64,000 nt of DNA from Mycobacterium sp. E183 (lineage in GTDB: Bacteria > Actinomycetota > Actinomycetes > Mycobacteriales > Mycobacteriaceae). The stretch covers positions 50,999-114,998 of the forward strand of contig NZ_LZJN01000130.1 in NCBI RefSeq assembly GCF_001667735.1, given 5' to 3'. The notes below the pieces were generated by a model, which searched no databases, had not been told where the DNA came from, and saw only the letters and a list, made by a program, of their open reading frames with translations. The position numbers and the translations under genes were made by a program. This document shows, one piece after another, positions 17,164-26,513 of the stretch; the stretch's first letter is position 1, and each line of letters opens with the position of its first letter.

Positions 17164-18381
17164 GTGTCCGACCTGGACGGCGTCTTTCGTCGGGAATGGG
17201 GGCCCGCCGTCGCCGCGCTCGCGCGGTGGTCCGGCGACCTCACCGTCGCGGAGGACGCCGTCCAGGAAGCCTGCGCCGAGGCGCTTGAAAGCTGGGGCCG
17301 CGACGGCCCGCCGGACAATCCCGGCGGCTGGCTGGTGACCGTCGCCCGCAACCGGGCGCGCGATCGCCTGCGTCGCGAAACCATCCGCCCCGGAAAGGAA
17401 TTGGCGGCCGTGATCGACGAAATCCGGGCGCGCACCGATCACACCGACCCGTCTCCGGTGCGCGACGACGAACTGCGGATGATGTTCACCTGCGCGCACC
17501 CCGCCCTGGACCGCCAGTCGCAGCTGGCGCTCACCCTGCGGCTGGTGTCGGGGTTGACCGTCACCGAGATCGCCCGCGCGCTGCTGCAGACCGACGCGGC
17601 GATCGGCCAGCGGATCACGCGCGCCAAGAGCAAGATTCGGCACGCGAACATCCCGCTGCGGGTGCCGCCGGCCGAGCTGCTGGGTGAGCGCACCCCGCAC
17701 GTACTGGGTTGCGTGTATTCGGTGTTCACCGAGGGGTATTGGTCGACGGCCGGCCCGTCGGCGATCCGCGACGAACTGTGCGACGAGGGGATCCGGCTGG
17801 CCGGCGAGTTGTGCGCGCTGATGCCGCAGGAGCCCGAGACCCACGCGCTGGCCGCCCTGATGCTGCTGCACGATTCGCGGCGAGCCACGCGGGTCGACGA
17901 CACCGGGATGCTGGTGCCGCTCGAGGAGCAGGACCGCCGCCGGTGGGACCGCGGCCGCATCGCCCGCGGCCTGGATCGGCTCCGCCTGGCCGAGGGATCG
18001 ACCGGCCCCTACCTCCCGCAGGCGGTGATCGCCGCGGTGCACGCGACGGCGCCGTCCTGGGAGAAGACGGACTGGGTCACCATCTGCGCGGCCTACGACC
18101 GGTTGGTGCGGCTGACCGATTCACCGGTCGTGCGCGCCAACCGCGCCCTGGCGGTCGGATTCCGCGACGGCCCGGACGCCGGCCTGGCCGCCCTGGACGA
18201 GGTGGCGCACGACGCCCGGTTAAGCCGCTCCAACCTGGTCGCGACGGTGCGCGCCGACCTGCTGCGGCGCGCCGGCAGGCCGGCCGATGCCGTCACCTGG
18301 TACCGAGAAGCGTTGGCGGTCAACGGTTCCGAGCCGGGCCGCGAGTTCCTGCGGCGGCGCATCGCCGAGTGCGGCGGGTAG
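17164..18381 (+). CDS. ECF42-type RNA polymerase sigma factor
   Basis: 405-residue extracytoplasmic-function sigma factor. Sigma region 2 spans roughly residues 8-75 (EDAVQEACAEALESW, NPGGWLVTVARNRARDRLRR) and region 4 about 100-165 (LRLVSGLTVTEIARALLQ, GQRITRAKSKIR). A long C-terminal extension (about 180-405, DUF6596/TPR-like, beginning VLGCVYSVFTEGYW) is diagnostic of the ECF42 group, which lacks an anti-sigma factor and is thought to be controlled by that extension. GTG start at 17164. Cotranscribed with the DGPF gene; it lies between mmaA4 and rplA, which adjoin in H37Rv, so this is an insertion relative to that genome. Confidence 0.9.
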   Translation: MSDLDGVFRREWGPAVAALARWSGDLTVAEDAVQEACAEALESWGRDGPPDNPGGWLVTVARNRARDRLRRETIRPGKELAAVIDEIRARTDHTDPSPVRDDELRMMFTCAHPALDRQSQLALTLRLVSGLTVTEIARALLQTDAAIGQRITRAKSKIRHANIPLRVPPAELLGERTPHVLGCVYSVFTEGYWSTAGPSAIRDELCDEGIRLAGELCALMPQEPETHALAALMLLHDSRRATRVDDTGMLVPLEEQDRRRWDRGRIARGLDRLRLAEGSTGPYLPQAVIAAVHATAPSWEKTDWVTICAAYDRLVRLTDSPVVRANRALAVGFRDGPDAGLAALDEVAHDARLSRSNLVATVRADLLRRAGRPADAVTWYREALAVNGSEPGREFLRRRIAECGG

Positions 18382-18393
18382 CCGCCCCGCGAC

Positions 18394-19101
18394 TCAGGCC
18401 TCGGCGAAGTTCCGGGTGACCGACGGGTCCACCGGGATGCCCGGGCCCGTGGTCGTCGACACGGTGATCTTCTTCAGGTAACGGCCCTTCGAGGCGGACG
18501 GCTTGAGCCGCAGCACCTCGTCGAGGGCGGCGCCGTAGTTCTCCGCGAGGGCCTTCTCGTCGAAGGACGCCTTGCCGATGACGAAGTGCAGGTTGGCCTG
18601 CTTGTCGATGCGGAAGTTGATCTTGCCGCCCTTGATGTCGGCCACCGCCTTCGCGACGTCCGGGGTGACGGTACCCGTCTTGGGGTTGGGCATCAGGCCG
18701 CGCGGACCCAGGACGCGGGCGATGCGCCCGACCTTGGCCATCTGGTCGGGCGTCGCGATCGCGGCGTCGAAGTCCAGGAAGCCGCCCTGGATCTTCTCGA
18801 TCAGGTCGTCGCTGCCGACGATGTCGGCCCCGGCGGCCTGCGCCTGCTCGGCCTTGTCGCCGACCGCGAACACCGCGACCCGGGCGGTCTTACCGGTGCC
18901 GTGCGGCAGGTTGACCGTGCCGCGGACCATCTGGTCCGCCTTGCGCGGGTCGACGCCGAGCCGGATCGCCACCTCGACCGTCGCGTCCTGCTTGGCCGAC
19001 GCGGTCTCCTTGGCGAGCTTGGCCGCCTCCAGCGGGCTGTACAGGTTGTTGCGGTCCACCTTCTCGGCGGCGGCGCGGTATGCCTTGCTGTTCTTGCTCA
19101 T
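18394..19101 (-). CDS. rplA: 50S ribosomal protein L1
   Basis: 235-residue L1 stalk protein that binds 23S rRNA near the E site and, in many bacteria, represses the L11-L1 operon. Family signatures are plain: the N-terminal [16 protein letters not shown], the central [21 protein letters not shown] and the [15 protein letters not shown]-terminal segment. Full length. It follows rplK with a 77-nt gap and its stop faces the ECF sigma factor stop 12 nt away. Confidence 0.98.
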   Translation of the reverse strand: MSKNSKAYRAAAEKVDRNNLYSPLEAAKLAKETASAKQDATVEVAIRLGVDPRKADQMVRGTVNLPHGTGKTARVAVFAVGDKAEQAQAAGADIVGSDDLIEKIQGGFLDFDAAIATPDQMAKVGRIARVLGPRGLMPNPKTGTVTPDVAKAVADIKGGKINFRIDKQANLHFVIGKASFDEKALAENYGAALDEVLRLKPSASKGRYLKKITVSTTTGPGIPVDPSVTRNFAEA

Positions 19102-19178
19102 TCGATCAATCCAATCTCGTGGTTGGTTGTGGTTAGTCGGGCCGAAGCTGGCCCTCCCACGTCTAGCTGAGTTCGTCC

Positions 19179-19607
19179 CTATTCGACGGTGATCCCCATC
19201 GACCGGGCGGTGCCGGCGATGATCTTGGCGGCCGCGTCGATGTCGTTGGCGTTGAGGTCGGTCTTCTTGGTCTCGGCGATCTCGCGAACCTGGTCCCAGG
19301 TGACCTTGGCGACCTTGGTCTTGTGCGGCTCGGCCGAGCCCTTGCCCACGCCCGCGGCCTTTAGCAGCAGCTTGGCGGCCGGCGGCGTCTTGAGCGCGAA
19401 GGTGAAGCTGCGGTCCTCGTAGACCGTGATCTCCACCGGGATGACCTGGCCGCGCTGGTTCTCCGTGGCAGCGTTGTAGGCCTTGCAGAACTCCATGATG
19501 TTGACGCCGTGCTGGCCGAGCGCGGGTCCGACCGGCGGGGCGGGGTTGGCCTGCCCGGCCACGATCTGCAGCTTGATCAGCCCAACGACTTTCTTCTTCG
19601 GGGCCAT
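19179..19607 (-). CDS. rplK: 50S ribosomal protein L11
   Basis: 142-residue L11, part of the GTPase-associated centre and required for RelA/Rel activation during starvation. Conserved N-terminal thiostrepton-region segment ([20 protein letters not shown]) and C-terminal rRNA-binding domain ([28 protein letters not shown]) are intact. Sits between nusG and rplA in the conserved secE-nusG-rplK-rplA order. Confidence 0.98.
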   Translation of the reverse strand: MAPKKKVVGLIKLQIVAGQANPAPPVGPALGQHGVNIMEFCKAYNAATENQRGQVIPVEITVYEDRSFTFALKTPPAAKLLLKAAGVGKGSAEPHKTKVAKVTWDQVREIAETKKTDLNANDIDAAAKIIAGTARSMGITVE

Positions 19608-19637
19608 GGGTGTTGGTGTTCCTTCCTAGCTAACGTT

Positions 19638-20396
<759 letters not shown>

Positions 20397-20407
20397 CTAT
20401 CCATCGC

Positions 20408-20863
20408 TCAGCCGAACACCAGCAGCACGAGCTTGGTGAGGCCAAAATCCGCGAGGCCGACCAGCGCCACCATGAAGGCCAGGAACGCCAGCACCACCGA
20501 CGTGTAGGTGATCATCTGCTTGCGGTTCGGCCAGATGACCTTCCGCATCTCCGCAACCACCTGCTTGAGGTAGTTGAAGACGAAGACGAACGGGTTGGCC
20601 GAACGGTCTCCGGGCTTCTTCGGCTTCTTGCCCTTCTTGGCCTTCTTGGCTTTGGCGCCCTTGTCCTCCTTGGCGGCCTCCGCCTCGTCCGCCGACTCTA
20701 CGTCGACGTCCTGGCCCGTGTCGGCCGCTCGCTGCCGAGATCGTTTGCCGGTCGGGCGCTGCGGCCGCGTCACCACAGCGGTCCGGCCGCCGCTCGCGCG
20801 GTCGTCCTCCCTGTCGGCGCCGTCGCTTGTGGCGTCGTTGGCAGCGTCGCCTTCGTCGCTCAC
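20408..20863 (-). CDS. secE: preprotein translocase subunit SecE
   Basis: 151-residue membrane subunit of SecYEG. A long charged, Lys/Ala/Asp-rich N-terminus (about 1-95) is followed by the conserved amphipathic helix ([20 protein letters not shown]) and one transmembrane helix ([20 protein letters not shown]). The GTG at 20863 (VSDEGD...) matches the M. tuberculosis start (MSDEGD...); the frame remains open further upstream through the tRNA-Trp region, which cannot be coding. Confidence 0.96.
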   Translation of the reverse strand: MSDEGDAANDATSDGADREDDRASGGRTAVVTRPQRPTGKRSRQRAADTGQDVDVESADEAEAAKEDKGAKAKKAKKGKKPKKPGDRSANPFVFVFNYLKQVVAEMRKVIWPNRKQMITYTSVVLAFLAFMVALVGLADFGLTKLVLLVFG

Positions 20864-21010
20864 CGCATGCTCCTTAAGTTTGCCGGTCTCCCGCGGGCCG
20901 TCCCGTGGTGGACGGCCACTATTCCAGTGTCCACCATGGCACGCCTTTCTATTGTCCGGCTCCTCCTCGGGCCCGGTGCGGCCCGCATCGTCGCCAGACG
21001 TCGCGTTCAG

Positions 21011-21083
<73 letters not shown>

Positions 21084-21227
21084 TCGCGGTTGGCAGGCCA
21101 ACCTGCGCTTACCTACCGGGGCTTACATGACACGCGCGCCCTCCGATCGCTCGAATCCCGGAAAGCGCGCTGATGCTGGGAAAACCCCGAGGTCCGAGTG
21201 TACATCGACGCGGGAGTCAGATACTAA

Positions 21228-21725
21228 TTACGCCGTCCTGACGACCTGGCCGGACTCCGGGTCCCATTTGAGGTTCTCCGACTCTGCGTACTGGCTCATC
21301 AGCGTCGTGTAGGACTGCAGGACCACCCGGCCCTCATCGTCGGTGCAGGTGTTCCTGGTGACCACGATGTCGGCGCCGAACCGCTCGTCGACCGAGTGGA
21401 TGTCCATCCGGGCCCACAGCTTGTCGCCGGCCTTGATCGGCCTGGAGAAAACGAACCGCTGGTCGACCTGGACGATCACCAGGGTCTCCATGCCGATGTC
21501 GACGTGGCGGAAGAAGTCGAGCTGGACCAGCTTGGCGAAGATCGTCGCATAGGTCAGCGGCGCCAGGATCGCGTCGTGGCCGAGTTCGGCGGCCGCGTCC
21601 TCGCTGTAATGGGCCGGGTGGCGGTCCTTGACGGCCAACGCAAACTGGCGGAGTTGTTCACGGCCCACGACGAAGTAGTCCGGGTACCGCCAGATCATCC
21701 CGCGGATGTCGGTCTTGAGCGCCAT
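21228..21725 (-). CDS. hadC: (3R)-hydroxyacyl-ACP dehydratase subunit HadC
   Basis: 165-residue hot-dog-fold subunit that pairs with HadB to form the HadBC dehydratase of FAS-II, acting on long meromycolate intermediates. It resembles HadA (RYPDYFVVGREQLRQFALAV, AELGHDAILAPLTYATIFAK) and lacks the catalytic Asp/His pair, which HadB supplies. Start ATG 21725; it begins 3 nt after the hadB stop, so hadA-hadB-hadC are cotranscribed. HadA and HadC are linked to thiacetazone/isoxyl susceptibility in M. tuberculosis. Confidence 0.95.
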   Translation of the reverse strand: MALKTDIRGMIWRYPDYFVVGREQLRQFALAVKDRHPAHYSEDAAAELGHDAILAPLTYATIFAKLVQLDFFRHVDIGMETLVIVQVDQRFVFSRPIKAGDKLWARMDIHSVDERFGADIVVTRNTCTDDEGRVVLQSYTTLMSQYAESENLKWDPESGQVVRTA

Positions 21726-21728
21726 GGG

Positions 21729-22157
21729 CTACGCGAGGGTCGCGGACGCGATGGCCCTACCGAAGATCTTCTTGCCGCCGGTGGTGGCCGTCAACGCGAT
21801 GGTCACGGACTTGGTTTCCGGGTCAGCCGACTTCACCCGGCCGTTGAAGACCAGCTCGGCGCCCATGCCGTCGTTGGGCACCGGCACCACCGCGGTGAAC
21901 CGCACGTTGTACTCGGTGACCGCGCCGGGGTCACCGATCCACGCGGTGACATAGCCGCCGCCGATGCCCATGGTCAGCATGCCGTGCGCGATCGCGGTGT
22001 CCAGCCCGACGACCTTGGCCATCTCGTCGTCCCAGTGGATCGGGTTCAGGTCACCCGAGACGCCCGCGTAATTCACCAGGTCCTGACGGGTCAGCGGGTA
22101 GGTCCGCTCCGGGAGCTGATCGCCCACCTTCACCGAGCTGAACTCACGCAGTGGCAT
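21729..22157 (-). CDS. hadB: (3R)-hydroxyacyl-ACP dehydratase catalytic subunit HadB
   Basis: 142-residue MaoC-like hydratase subunit, the same length as Rv0636. The catalytic dyad is visible as Asp36 and His41 in GDLNPIHWDDEM, followed by the hydratase-2 signature region (AIAHGMLTMGIGGGYVTAW). It dehydrates 3-hydroxyacyl-ACP in the FAS-II elongation cycle when paired with HadA or HadC. ATG 22157 starts 14 nt inside hadA, indicating translational coupling. Confidence 0.96.
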   Translation of the reverse strand: MPLREFSSVKVGDQLPERTYPLTRQDLVNYAGVSGDLNPIHWDDEMAKVVGLDTAIAHGMLTMGIGGGYVTAWIGDPGAVTEYNVRFTAVVPVPNDGMGAELVFNGRVKSADPETKSVTIALTATTGGKKIFGRAIASATLA

Positions 22158-22623
22158 CAGAAAATCCCTCTTCTCCATCCTCGCCCGCACGGCCCGCCAG
22201 GGTCGTGTAGGTCTCTTGCACAACATCACCGGCCTCGTTGGTGATGATGTTCTTGGTCACGATGATCTGGGTGCCGTGCGAAACCCGCATCGAGTCGACG
22301 TAGACGTCGCAGTACAGCGTGTCGCCCGCCACGATCGGCGCCATGAACTTCAGCACCTGGTCGACCTGCACGATCTGCGCGTCGTGGACGGCAACGTTCG
22401 CGTGCTTGAAGAACGCCGACTGCGCCTTGTAGCCGAATACGCAGATGAACGTCAGCGGCGCCAGCAGGCCGGCATAGCCCAGCTCCGCGGCCGCCTTCTC
22501 CTCGAGGAACATGGCGTCGTCGTTCTGCACGGCGACGGCGTACTCACGGATCTTCTCCCGCTCCACGACGTAATGGTCGGGATAGCGGTAGTGCATCCCG
22601 ACGATGCTCTCGCTTAACGGCAC
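22144..22623 (-). CDS. hadA: (3R)-hydroxyacyl-ACP dehydratase subunit HadA
   Basis: 159-residue non-catalytic hot-dog subunit that stabilises substrate binding in the HadAB dehydratase. Conserved GMHYRYPDHYVVEREKIREYA N-terminal half, AAAELGYAGLLAPLTFICVFGYKAQ core and TYTTLAGRAGEDG C-terminus closely match Rv0635. GTG start at 22623. The gene overlaps hadB by 14 nt and lies 50 nt downstream of rpmG, so ribosomal and FAS-II genes probably share a transcript. Confidence 0.95.
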   Translation of the reverse strand: MPLSESIVGMHYRYPDHYVVEREKIREYAVAVQNDDAMFLEEKAAAELGYAGLLAPLTFICVFGYKAQSAFFKHANVAVHDAQIVQVDQVLKFMAPIVAGDTLYCDVYVDSMRVSHGTQIIVTKNIITNEAGDVVQETYTTLAGRAGEDGEEGFSDATA

Positions 22624-22673
22624 GGCTCTAAAATCTACCTAGTCAGGGGCGAATAACGGGTCGCGGGTCGCCG

Positions 22674-22841
22674 CTAGCGCGTTTCCCGGTGGGCCTGGTG
22701 CTTGCCGCAGTTCGGGCAGAACTTCTTCAGTTCCATGCGGTCCGGGTCGTTCCGGCGGTTCTTCTTGGTGATGTAGTTGCGGTGCTTGCACACCTCGCAG
22801 GCCAAGGTGATCTTCGGCCGGACGTCGGTACTGGAAGCCAT
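22674..22841 (-). CDS. rpmG: 50S ribosomal protein L33 (zinc-binding form)
   Basis: 55-residue L33. The four zinc-ligand cysteines of the C+ form are present as CEVC (15-18) and CPNC, with the basic linker [18 protein letters not shown] between them. Position matches rpmG2 of M. tuberculosis, next to hadA. ATG 22841 is preceded by a GAGAGAAC stretch, a modest ribosome-binding site. Confidence 0.95.
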   Translation of the reverse strand: MASSTDVRPKITLACEVCKHRNYITKKNRRNDPDRMELKKFCPNCGKHQAHRETR

Positions 22842-22886
22842 GACGGTTCTCTCTCAACTCTCTAAAAAGTGCGCGTTGTTGTGTTG

Positions 22887-22960
<74 letters not shown>

Positions 22961-23012
22961 TCTGGCCACCCCTTTTGGGGTAGGGCCGCCCACGCCTGCT
23001 CGGCGTCCGCCG

Positions 23013-23085
23013 AGCCCCCTAACGGAATCGAACCGTTGACCTTTTCCTTACCATGGAAACGCTCTACCGACTGAGCTAAGGGGGC
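23013..23085 (-). tRNA. tRNA-Thr (GGT)
   Basis: 73-nt tRNA. Acceptor GCCCCCT pairs with AGGGGGC, discriminator T; D-stem GCTC/GAGC; anticodon stem TTTCC/GGAAA with loop ATGGTAA, anticodon GGT; T-arm AACGGTTCGATTCCGTT. Lies directly upstream of tRNA-Met and rpmG, likely one transcript. Confidence 0.96.
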
Positions 23086-23165
23086 CGTTCACCCGAATCG
23101 GACGCGGTGCCGCGGGCCTAAAAGAGGGTACAGCCTGGCCCGCAACCGGACCAAACCCACGGGCG

Positions 23166-23375
23166 CTACGGGGCGGCGCCACCGCTGGGACGGGGCCGCC
23201 AGGCGCTCAGGTCGCTGAACTCGTCGTACTCCTCGGCCGGTTCGTCGGCGTCGGCCTCGGTGAGCAGGGTGCGCAATGCCAGGTTGACGGCCTCGCGGGC
23301 ATCGGCCAGATGGAAGCGGCGGATCGCCTCGTCGATCAGATCGACGTCGATCTCGATTTCGACCTTCTTCCTCAT
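23166..23375 (-). CDS. orphan VapB-like (ribbon-helix-helix) antitoxin
   Basis: 69-residue acidic protein beginning MRKKVEIEIDVDLIDEAIRR, the beta-strand-helix pattern of ribbon-helix-helix DNA-binding proteins of the VapB/DUF2191 type, followed by AREAVNLALRTLL and an acidic Pro-rich tail. The start at 23375 is chosen because the fold begins there; the longer frame runs into the divergent hydrolase gene. No PIN-domain toxin is adjacent: tRNA-Thr lies on one side and a metallo-hydrolase on the other. It may act as an autonomous regulator or cross-neutralise a toxin elsewhere. Confidence 0.75.
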   Translation of the reverse strand: MRKKVEIEIDVDLIDEAIRRFHLADAREAVNLALRTLLTEADADEPAEEYDEFSDLSAWRPRPSGGAAP

Positions 23376-23485
23376 GCGCCAACAATACCCAGCGGGCGTG
23401 AGCCCAATCGCTGCTCGCGGGCGGTGTCCGGCAAAGTTCACGCCGGGGCCGTGGCCCCCGGCCGGGCACGCCCTAGTCTGGTCAC

Positions 23486-24199
23486 GTGTCAACGGACCGG
23501 CTGTACTTTCGCCAACTGCTCTCCGGCCGCGACTTCGCCGCCGGCGACATGTTCGCGACCCAGATGCGCAACTTCGCCTACCTGATCGGCGACCGCCAAA
23601 CGGGCGACTGCGTGGTGGTCGACCCCGCGTACGCGGCCGGTGATCTTCTCGACACGCTCGAGGCCGACGGCATGCACCTGTCCGGAGTGCTGGTGACCCA
23701 TCACCATCCCGATCACGTCGGCGGATCGATGATGGGCTTCTCGCTGCAGGGCCTGGCCGAGCTGCTGGAACGCAAAGCTGTGCCGGTACACGTCAATACC
23801 CATGAGGCGCAATGGGTTTCGCGGGTGACCGGGATCAGCCTCGGGGATCTCACCGCCCACGAGAATCACGACAAGGTCAGCATCGGGGACATCGAGATCG
23901 AGTTGCTGCACACGCCCGGCCACACGCCCGGCAGTCAGTGCTTCCTGCTCGACGGTCGCCTGGTCGCCGGTGACACGTTGTTCCTGGAGGGCTGCGGGCG
24001 CACCGACTTTCCCGGCGGCGACTCCGACGAGATGTACCGCAGCCTGCAGCAACTCGCGACACTGCCCGGTGACCCGACGGTCTTTCCGGGGCACTGGTAT
24101 TCGGCGGAGCCGAGCGCTTCGCTGTCGGAAGTCAAGCGTTCCAACTACGTGTATCGCGCCGCGGACCTCGCCCAATGGCGAATGTTGATGGGCGGCTGA
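23486..24199 (+). CDS. metallo-beta-lactamase-fold hydrolase, glyoxalase II-like (Rv0634c)
   Basis: 237-residue MBL-fold enzyme. Metal-binding motif THHHPDH at residues 71-77, then HTPGHTPGS, GDTLF and FPGH supply the remaining ligands. Annotated in M. tuberculosis as a possible glyoxalase II (hydroxyacylglutathione hydrolase); mycobacteria use mycothiol instead of glutathione, so a mycothiol-thioester or other substrate is more plausible. GTG start at 23486. No coupling to the next gene (51-nt gap). Confidence 0.88.
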   Translation: MSTDRLYFRQLLSGRDFAAGDMFATQMRNFAYLIGDRQTGDCVVVDPAYAAGDLLDTLEADGMHLSGVLVTHHHPDHVGGSMMGFSLQGLAELLERKAVPVHVNTHEAQWVSRVTGISLGDLTAHENHDKVSIGDIEIELLHTPGHTPGSQCFLLDGRLVAGDTLFLEGCGRTDFPGGDSDEMYRSLQQLATLPGDPTVFPGHWYSAEPSASLSEVKRSNYVYRAADLAQWRMLMGG

Positions 24200-24250
24200 C
24201 GGTCGCTCGACCACAACGGGCCGGCCACCGGCCTGTGATATAAGCGGAGG

Positions 24251-25093
24251 GTGGATTCCATGGGGTGGATCCAGGACAGCTGGCACGGGATCACAAACGT
24301 CGGATCCAGCACCTGGATTGCGTGGGCGGCGTGGGCGGCGATTGCGCTCGCCGCCATCACCCTGGTCTTCACCAACAGGCAGATCACCCGCAACCGCCGG
24401 CTGGCCGCGGAGCAGACGCGCCCGCAGGTCTCGATGTTCATGGAACCGCACCCCGCCGACTGGCACGTGATCGAGCTGGTGGTGAGGAACTTCGGCCAGA
24501 CCGCGGCGTACGACGTCACATTCTCGTTCGTCAACCCGCCGACGGTGGCCGAGTACGAGAACGCGACCGACGGCTACGCCGACGTCGTCGAACTGCGGCT
24601 CCCCCGCGAGCTGCCGTACCTCGCCCCCGGCCAGGAATGGCGGATGGTGTGGGATTCGGCGCTGGACCGCGCCGAGATAGGCAGCGGCATCGAGTCCCGC
24701 TTCACCGGCACGATCAGCTATTTCGATCAACCCGAGCGTCCGCGCGGCTGGCGGTTCTGGGAACGCGACCGCCGTCCGCTGGAAACTCAGGTGACGCTCG
24801 ACTGGGATTCCCTGCCGCCCGTCCAGCGCATCGAGCTGATGACCACCCATGATCTGGCGAAGCGGGAGAAGCAGAAGCTGGAGCTGCTGCGCGGCCTGCT
24901 CACCTACTTCCACTACGCGAGCAAGGAAACCCGCCCCGAGGTGTTCCGCAGCGAGATCGAACGGATCAACGGCGCCGTGCGGGAAACGCAGGACAGATGG
25001 CGCACCCGCCAGCTCGACGACCCCACCGATGTCAGCCTGCGCTGGAGTGAGGCCCCGGACGACCTGGGCAAACACCACAGCCAGCCGGCGTGA
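24251..25093 (+). CDS. membrane-anchored hypothetical protein (Rv0633c-like)
   Basis: 280 residues. One N-terminal transmembrane helix (about 21-42, WIAWAAWAAIALAAITLVF) is followed by a basic stop-transfer segment (NRQITRNRRLAAEQTR) and a soluble domain whose pattern (VIELVVRNFGQTAAYDVTFSF, LAPGQEW) resembles an Ig-like beta-sandwich of uncharacterised actinobacterial proteins. The C-terminal third is helical and charged. GTG start at 24251 gives this topology. It sits 20 nt upstream of echA3. Length and position match Rv0633c; function unknown. Confidence 0.8.
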   Translation: MDSMGWIQDSWHGITNVGSSTWIAWAAWAAIALAAITLVFTNRQITRNRRLAAEQTRPQVSMFMEPHPADWHVIELVVRNFGQTAAYDVTFSFVNPPTVAEYENATDGYADVVELRLPRELPYLAPGQEWRMVWDSALDRAEIGSGIESRFTGTISYFDQPERPRGWRFWERDRRPLETQVTLDWDSLPPVQRIELMTTHDLAKREKQKLELLRGLLTYFHYASKETRPEVFRSEIERINGAVRETQDRWRTRQLDDPTDVSLRWSEAPDDLGKHHSQPA

Positions 25094-25113
25094 CGGCAAG
25101 GAGCCCAGCAACG

Positions 25114-25809
25114 ATGAGCGGCCCGGTCCACTACAGCCTCAAGGATTCGATCGCGGTCATCCGGATGGACGACGGCAAGGTCAACGCCCTGGGCCCGACG
25201 ATGCAGCAGGCCCTGGGCGAGGCGATCGACCGGGCCGAGGCGGACGACGCCGGGGCGCTGGTGATCACCGGCAACGAGCGGGTGTTCAGCGGCGGGTTCG
25301 ACCTGAAGATCCTGACGTCCGGCGAGGCGCAGCCGGCGATCGACATGCTGCGCGGCGGCTTCGAACTGTCCTACCGGCTGTTGTCGCATCCCAAGCCGGT
25401 GGTGATGGCCTGCACCGGCCACGCCATCGCGATGGGGGCGTTCCTGCTCGCGTCGGGCGACCACCGGGTGGCCGCGCACGCCTACAACATCCAGGCCAAC
25501 GAGGTGGCGATCGGCATGGTCATCCCGTACGCCGCCCTGGAGATCATGAAACTGCGGCTGACGCAGTCGGCGTACCAGCAGGCCGCCGGGCTGGCCAAGA
25601 CGTTCTTCGGCGAGACGGCGCTGGCCGCCGGCTTCGTCGACGAGATCGTGCTGCCGGAGATGGTGGTGAGCCGCGCCGAGGAGGCCGCGCGCGAATTCGC
25701 CGGCCTGCGCCAGCACGCCCACGCCGCAACGAAACTGCGCGCCCGCGCCGACGCGCTCAAGGCCATCCGCGCGGGGATCGACGGCATCGAGGCCGAGTTC
25801 GGCCTTTAG
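25114..25809 (+). CDS. echA3: enoyl-CoA hydratase/isomerase family protein EchA3
   Basis: 231-residue crotonase-fold protein, identical in length to Rv0632c EchA3. Oxyanion-hole segments are visible (NERVFSGGFDLKIL and HAIAMGAFLLASGDHRVA). The two Glu residues of canonical enoyl-CoA hydratases are not obvious at the usual places, so isomerase or thioester-hydrolase chemistry is possible. ATG at 25114; the preceding gene ends 20 nt upstream. Followed by a strong hairpin terminator. Confidence 0.88.
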   Translation: MSGPVHYSLKDSIAVIRMDDGKVNALGPTMQQALGEAIDRAEADDAGALVITGNERVFSGGFDLKILTSGEAQPAIDMLRGGFELSYRLLSHPKPVVMACTGHAIAMGAFLLASGDHRVAAHAYNIQANEVAIGMVIPYAALEIMKLRLTQSAYQQAAGLAKTFFGETALAAGFVDEIVLPEMVVSRAEEAAREFAGLRQHAHAATKLRARADALKAIRAGIDGIEAEFGL

Positions 25810-25859
25810 GCGCACGGGCGCGCTGCGCCAACGCGACGCTGAAGGATGAGCTGAACGGC

Positions 25860-25894
25860 GAACGCGGTGGCCGCTGCTGGCCGCCACCGCGTTC
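25860..25894. terminator. bidirectional hairpin terminator between echA3 and cynS
   Basis: Perfect 12-bp inverted repeat GAACGCGGTGGC (25860-25871) and GCCACCGCGTTC (25883-25894) with an 11-nt loop, in the 195-nt gap between the convergent echA3 and cynS genes. No poly-T tract, as is common for mycobacterial terminators. The rest of the gap holds nothing recognisable. Confidence 0.65.
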
Positions 25895-26004
25895 CCTTCG
25901 CCTCCTCGACGCCAGTGTGACACGCGCGCGAAGCGTCGTCACTTCACCGGTTCCGCGCCGCCACCGGAAAGCGCCGGGTCTACCGGTTCGGTCGCAAGCG
26001 TTAT

Positions 26005-26460
26005 TCAGTTCGCCGCCGAAACCCATTGATAGGGAAGGAATTTCCCGTCAAGGGTCACCACGACGCGATCACCGGACGGGTGCGGCTTCTTCTGCAGGTC
26101 GACGCTGAAGTTGATCGCGCTCATGATGCCGTCGCCGAACTGTTCGTGGATCAGCTCCTTGATGGCGCCGCCGTAGACCTGCAGGGCCTCGTAGAAGCGG
26201 TAGATGGTCGGGTCGGTCGGCACCGCGGTCGGCAGCCCGCCACGCATCGGCGGCGCCGCCAGCACGGGTACCACCGACTCGTCCAGTCCGAGCTTCTCCA
26301 CGAGAACCCGGGCCGGCTCGGGGGGAATGGGGTGTTGACCCAGCAGCGCCGCGGTGGTCCATACCACCGGCCTGCCGATGGCGTCGGCCAGCTGCTGCCA
26401 CGTCAGGCCGCGCCTCAGCCGCGCCAGGACGATCTGCTCAGTGATCTCATATCTGTTCAT
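26005..26460 (-). CDS. cynS: cyanate hydratase (cyanase)
   Basis: 151-residue cyanase, which converts cyanate and bicarbonate to ammonia and CO2 via carbamate. The N-terminal helix-turn-helix-like domain (TWQQLADAIGRPVVWTTAALLGQ) is followed by the catalytic domain. The active-site Arg, Glu and Ser (Arg96, Glu99, Ser122 in E. coli) are conserved as Arg88 and Glu91 in YRFYEALQVYG and Ser114 in GIMSAINF. Last gene of an apparent minus-strand group with a methyltransferase and a nitroreductase, inserted between echA3 and recC relative to H37Rv. It may supply nitrogen or detoxify cyanate. Confidence 0.95.
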   Translation of the reverse strand: MNRYEITEQIVLARLRRGLTWQQLADAIGRPVVWTTAALLGQHPIPPEPARVLVEKLGLDESVVPVLAAPPMRGGLPTAVPTDPTIYRFYEALQVYGGAIKELIHEQFGDGIMSAINFSVDLQKKPHPSGDRVVVTLDGKFLPYQWVSAAN

Positions 26461-26513
26461 AGCCCCCAAGCATGCCCGGGACCGGGGGCGCGTACCTCCG
26501 GGACCGCCGGCGC

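Noticed and set aside
17164..18381. Anti-sigma factor next to the ECF sigma gene
   Set aside because: Neighbours are the DGPF protein and rplA; no membrane or zinc anti-sigma protein is present, in line with ECF42 biology.
21088..21103. Perfect hairpin GGTTGG-CAGG-CCAACC next to tRNA-Trp as a terminator or attachment site
   Set aside because: Short stem without T run and no integrase, phage genes or duplicated tRNA end nearby; more likely part of tRNA precursor processing or chance.
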